From the NCBI GenBank assembly GCA_903929065.1, contig CAIYTJ010000707.1, forward strand, positions 1-8,944: a stretch of DNA of 8,944 nt, given 5' to 3'. Under the pieces are notes generated by a model. That model worked only from the letters and a program-made list of their open reading frames with translations, was not told the DNA's origin and ran no database searches. This document shows positions 5,939-8,944 of this stretch, one piece after another. This DNA comes from an uncultured Bacteroidales bacterium. GTDB taxonomy: Bacteria > Bacteroidota > Bacteroidia > Bacteroidales > Paludibacteraceae. Position numbers and translations under genes: made by a program. Position 1 is the first letter of the stretch, and every line of letters begins with the position of its first letter.

Positions 5939-7495
5939 ATGGAAAAACAAAGCATTTCTTTGAAAAAACTAAAAAACAGCAAATTATTTAAACAAATATC
6001 TTTTATTGGACTGGGTTTAAGTACAACCATTTGGTTTTTAGTTCGGGTTATTCCAAAGCCAACCCGTGCTACCTATCCTTGTATGCAAGCTTCCGCACCC
6101 ATCATGTCTGCATTTGTAATTTATTTGTTGTCATTATTTGGAGGTGTAACTGCCTGGTTTAAAGCAAAAACATACATTAAAAGCAAAAAGTATGGTTTTG
6201 CTACTCTTTTTGCTCTTATCGCTTTGTTTTGCGCGCTGACTTTTACCATTCAGAACTCTGAAAAAATTTATTCACAGGTAGTTGCAGTTATTAATCCACC
6301 CAAAATGATGGTTGGCAAAAATGAACCGGTAGGTGTTGCCAAAGGAATTTTCCCCGGACGAGTGGTTTGGGTACACAATCCGGGAGTTTCAAATTGGGAT
6401 GAAAAAACTGGTTTTTGGTTTGAGGACCGCTGGAATTCGCAAGAAAAAGCCAATCAGATGCTAACAAATTCGCTGACAACTATTTCCGGCAAAAAAACAG
6501 AAAAAGAGGCGTGGAAACAGTTATTTGTTTATTTCAACAAAACAAAAAATCGTGGAAATCAGGGTTATGCAAAAGGTGAAAAAATTGCCATCAAAATTAA
6601 TCAAAATAATACTTATTCGCACGAAAACAGTCCAGAAATTAATGCTTCACCACAACTAATCTATGCTTTGATTAAAAGTTTAGTGAAAGAAGGAGGCATT
6701 CCACAATCAAATATCACCGTTTTCGATGCAAGCCGGTTTGTCACTGATTTCCTATTTAATAAATGTCATTCTGAATTTCCAAATGTTATTTTTGTGGATA
6801 ATATCGGAGGTGACGGAAGAACAAAAGCTGAATACAAAACAGAAGTTATCCATTATTCAAAAGATAATGGGCGGCTGGCACGCGGAATCGCAAGCTGCGC
6901 TGTTGAAGCTGATTATTTAATAAACGTTGCATTGCTGAAAGGTCATGTCGGTCAGGGTGTTACGCTTTGCGGAAAAAACTGGTACGGTGCTACTGATATT
7001 AACAGCGATTGGCGAAAGAATGCGCATGACAATTTTGGTCAGGATCAGAAAGGCGGATTCAAATACATGACTTTTGTGGATTACATGGGTCATAAAGATC
7101 TGGGAGGTAAAACAATGTTGTATTTGATTGATGGATTTTACGGTGCAAAAGCGGTTAACGGTTTGCCAAAACCTAAATGGAATATGAAACCTTTCAATGG
7201 AAACTGGCCATGTAGTTTGTTAGCTTCACAAGATCCTGTTGCAATTGACGCAGTTGCTCTTGATTTTATTTCAAATGAATGGCCGGATGCCGTTGATATG
7301 AAATATGCCGATAATTATCTGTTGGAAGCTGCAAAAGCCAATAATCCACCTTCGGGAACGACTTATGACCCTGAAAATGACGGACCGAAATTAAGCAGTC
7401 TGGGAGTTATGGAACATTGGAACAATTCTACAGAAAAACAATATTCAAAAAATCTAAAGAAGAAGACTGGAATTGAACTCATTCGAATCAATTAA
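5939..7495 (+). CDS. DUF362 domain protein with three N-terminal membrane helices
   Basis: This 518-residue protein belongs to the DUF362 family, whose biochemical role is not established; some relatives carry ferredoxin-type clusters, but this one shows no CxxCxxC array. The N-terminus is basic, followed by membrane helices at about 20-37, 52-70 and 86-104. Between the first two is the motif RATYPCMQASAP (43-54), which I recognise from Bacteroidota relatives. The positive-inside rule (the KAKTYIKSKK loop at 75-84 in the cytoplasm) puts the large C-terminal domain outside the inner membrane. That domain contains KIAIKINQN (215-223), LINVALLKGHVGQGVTLCGKNWYGA (in the 327-351 region) and SQDPVAIDAVALDF (430-443), the usual DUF362 core blocks. 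The ATG at 5939 is the first in frame and fits the promoter spacing. It is a single-gene unit, divergent from feoAB and closed by a strong terminator. Function is not assigned. Confidence 0.85.
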   Translation: MEKQSISLKKLKNSKLFKQISFIGLGLSTTIWFLVRVIPKPTRATYPCMQASAPIMSAFVIYLLSLFGGVTAWFKAKTYIKSKKYGFATLFALIALFCALTFTIQNSEKIYSQVVAVINPPKMMVGKNEPVGVAKGIFPGRVVWVHNPGVSNWDEKTGFWFEDRWNSQEKANQMLTNSLTTISGKKTEKEAWKQLFVYFNKTKNRGNQGYAKGEKIAIKINQNNTYSHENSPEINASPQLIYALIKSLVKEGGIPQSNITVFDASRFVTDFLFNKCHSEFPNVIFVDNIGGDGRTKAEYKTEVIHYSKDNGRLARGIASCAVEADYLINVALLKGHVGQGVTLCGKNWYGATDINSDWRKNAHDNFGQDQKGGFKYMTFVDYMGHKDLGGKTMLYLIDGFYGAKAVNGLPKPKWNMKPFNGNWPCSLLASQDPVAIDAVALDFISNEWPDAVDMKYADNYLLEAAKANNPPSGTTYDPENDGPKLSSLGVMEHWNNSTEKQYSKNLKKKTGIELIRIN

Positions 7496-7521
7496 ATTTA
7501 TAAATTTCATATCTGACAAAC

Positions 7522-7562
7522 AAAAAAGGTTCTCATTTCTGGTTGAAATGAGAACCTTTTTG
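7522..7562. terminator. Strong bidirectional intrinsic terminator
   Basis: A perfect 17-base stem (7523-7539 with 7545-7561, core GGTTCTCATTTC / GAAATGAGAACC) closes a 5-base loop. It is flanked by six A residues on the left and five T residues on the right, so it can end transcription in both directions. It lies 26 bases after the DUF362 stop and 14 bases beyond the stop of the convergent DUF4403 gene. Confidence 0.9.
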
Positions 7563-7575
7563 TTATTCCAAGCTA

Positions 7576-8944
7576 TCAGAATTTCATTTCCTGAATTTTC
7601 AATGCAATATTTCCTTTTACATTTGCCTGAACACGCACAGCTCCGGGAACTAGACTCAAGCTGGTTACAGTCAGATTATTTAGTTTCCCCTGAAGAGTCA
7701 CTCCATCCATAATTGTATAATTACTAAGCATCTGATTTACCTGCGTTTTCATATTCTCCAGATTGCTTTTAATCGGATAGGTCAGATAAGGAGTCAATTG
7801 CTTTAAAATCATCCCATGAAGCAGCCAGCTTGCTGATTTTACCAGTGCATTCGAAGTTTTCACATCAAATTCAGGTTCGGTAATTTCAACAGCCAGTTTC
7901 TCAGGATTATAATTCAGATTTCCGGTGAAATAAATCCGGCCTTTCAATGAACCAATTACATCGGCAACAAAAACAGCTTTTCCTTCGCTTCCGAAAACAG
8001 AAATTTCAGTAATTGTTATCGTTTTGCCACTTTGTGTGAATGTTTTATTCAGCAATTGCTTCTTGGCCATATCGGCAATTTTATCAAAAGTAACATCAGC
8101 ACCGATATTCAGATTAAATTGTTGTGGCGCTTTATTGACGAATTTAAACTGTGGTAAATCAACTGGAGGATTTGCATCCGGTTTTGCACCCATAAATGAT
8201 TCAATTTGTGCATAAAGTGCAACAGCCATATTAAATTTATTTCCAACAGTAATAAAGGGAGAAACATAGACATCTTTCGGTGTGATACGAATCCAGAGAT
8301 TATTTTCAGCACTTATCTCGCGGGGTTTCTGCGACTCAGTCCAGGCTTGTGAAATATATTTTTTCAGGTCGATTAATTCAGCCAATGATTTGTCAATCTG
8401 AGTTGAAATCAATTTATCACACTGGGAAAGTGCCAGACTTGCAATGGGTGTAACCGGTACATTTACTCCGACAACACTTATTTTTGGAGTTTCAATCCAT
8501 TCATATCCCGAACTTGACGTTTTACAAACAAGTTTCCAGTTTTTATCAATATTCAGAGTAGTTTTATAGGTCAAAGCAATACTTCCGTTTGCTTCGTATT
8601 GATCTCCAATTACATATCCGAATTTCTCCACTTTCCAGGCAAATCGTGACCATACTTTTAATGGAACGCGATATTCAATCACGTTATTGTTGATGGAAAA
8701 GGTAAAATTCTGTGCTTTCCAAACCTTCACAGTAATGTCTTTATTTGACAAGTTAGAACCTTCAAAAATTAATCCACTCATTTTTTTATTAATTGAAGAT
8801 TCGAGTTTTTTTACATCGAGTTCAACCTGCAAAGGCAACTCAGAAAGTGCAGGAGCCAGATTGGAAGGCAAATAGGATTCCTTTGGTTTTTCAATTTGTA
8901 ATGTCTTACACGAACTGAAAATTAAAATAAAAACCGCCGAAGCG
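7576..8944 (-). CDS. DUF4403 family lipoprotein, N-terminus cut by window edge
   Basis: The minus-strand frame is open from the TGA at 7576 to the right edge (456 complete codons). An in-frame TTG at 8871 is not the start, because the frame continues upstream through a hydrophobic run ending FILIFSSCKT, which looks like a lipoprotein signal with the lipidated Cys at 8910-8908. The true start is therefore only a few codons beyond the window. The mature protein would be about 445 residues, in line with DUF4403. It is rich in beta-strand patterns with amphipathic helices, and the two halves share an order of elements (helix, KxITV/KTITI strand, VPLKV-like and GSLKGRIYF strands, then a long helix). 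It has no membrane helix after the signal, so it is probably periplasmic or outer-membrane anchored. Residues after the Cys (KTLQIEKPKE) lack the acidic run typical of surface export in Bacteroidota, favouring a periplasmic face. Its function is unknown; a lipid-binding role is only a guess from the fold pattern. Confidence 0.85.
   Translation of the reverse strand, partial: ASAVFILIFSSCKTLQIEKPKESYLPSNLAPALSELPLQVELDVKKLESSINKKMSGLIFEGSNLSNKDITVKVWKAQNFTFSINNNVIEYRVPLKVWSRFAWKVEKFGYVIGDQYEANGSIALTYKTTLNIDKNWKLVCKTSSSGYEWIETPKISVVGVNVPVTPIASLALSQCDKLISTQIDKSLAELIDLKKYISQAWTESQKPREISAENNLWIRITPKDVYVSPFITVGNKFNMAVALYAQIESFMGAKPDANPPVDLPQFKFVNKAPQQFNLNIGADVTFDKIADMAKKQLLNKTFTQSGKTITITEISVFGSEGKAVFVADVIGSLKGRIYFTGNLNYNPEKLAVEITEPEFDVKTSNALVKSASWLLHGMILKQLTPYLTYPIKSNLENMKTQVNQMLSNYTIMDGVTLQGKLNNLTVTSLSLVPGAVRVQANVKGNIALKIQEMKF

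Noticed and set aside
7473..7712. Plus-strand open frame of 79 codons spanning the DUF362/DUF4403 junction
   Set aside because: It runs through the strong terminator hairpin and then antisense to the DUF4403 gene; it is a chance frame.
1..8944. CRISPR arrays, insertion sequences, tRNA genes, phage or defence genes
   Set aside because: No direct-repeat arrays, transposase motifs, long terminal inverted repeats, cloverleaf sequences or defence domains were seen on either strand.

Overview
The window looks like ordinary chromosome of a Bacteroidota bacterium, probably from the Bacteroidales/Marinilabiliales side. The evidence is an AT-rich composition, a GldG gliding-family protein, a fused FeoA-FeoB iron transporter with its small Cys-rich partner, DUF362 and DUF4403 proteins of the kind common in this phylum, promoter elements of the TAnnTTTG type, and start codons without clear Shine-Dalgarno sequences. 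I assigned the phylum from these family resemblances, not from a marker gene.

Layout from left to right: (1) the 5' 229 codons of a ParA/Soj ATPase gene on the minus strand, cut by the left edge; (2) a 408-base divergent intergenic region holding a well-formed parA promoter whose -33 element overlaps a perfect 14-base palindrome, plus a gldG promoter element; (3) gldG on the plus strand, ending in a hairpin terminator; (4) an iron-uptake operon on the minus strand, with a fused feoA-feoB gene followed 39 bases later by a 63-residue single-pass membrane protein with a Cys cluster; (5) a 394-base divergent intergenic region with promoters in both directions; (6) a membrane-anchored DUF362 protein on the plus strand; (7) a strong bidirectional terminator; (8) a DUF4403 lipoprotein on the minus strand whose 5' end lies beyond the right edge.

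Only the two feo genes clearly work together: FeoAB would move Fe(II) across the inner membrane, and the small protein is its usual Bacteroidota companion. The other genes are single transcription units in divergent or convergent pairs. I see no tRNA, rRNA, insertion sequence, phage gene, CRISPR array or toxin-antitoxin pair, and no convincing previously undescribed multi-gene system. The points most worth a second look are the His-rich segment inside FeoB, gldG without gldF beside it, the palindrome on the parA promoter, the membrane-anchored DUF362 architecture, and the apparent two-fold repeat in the DUF4403 lipoprotein.
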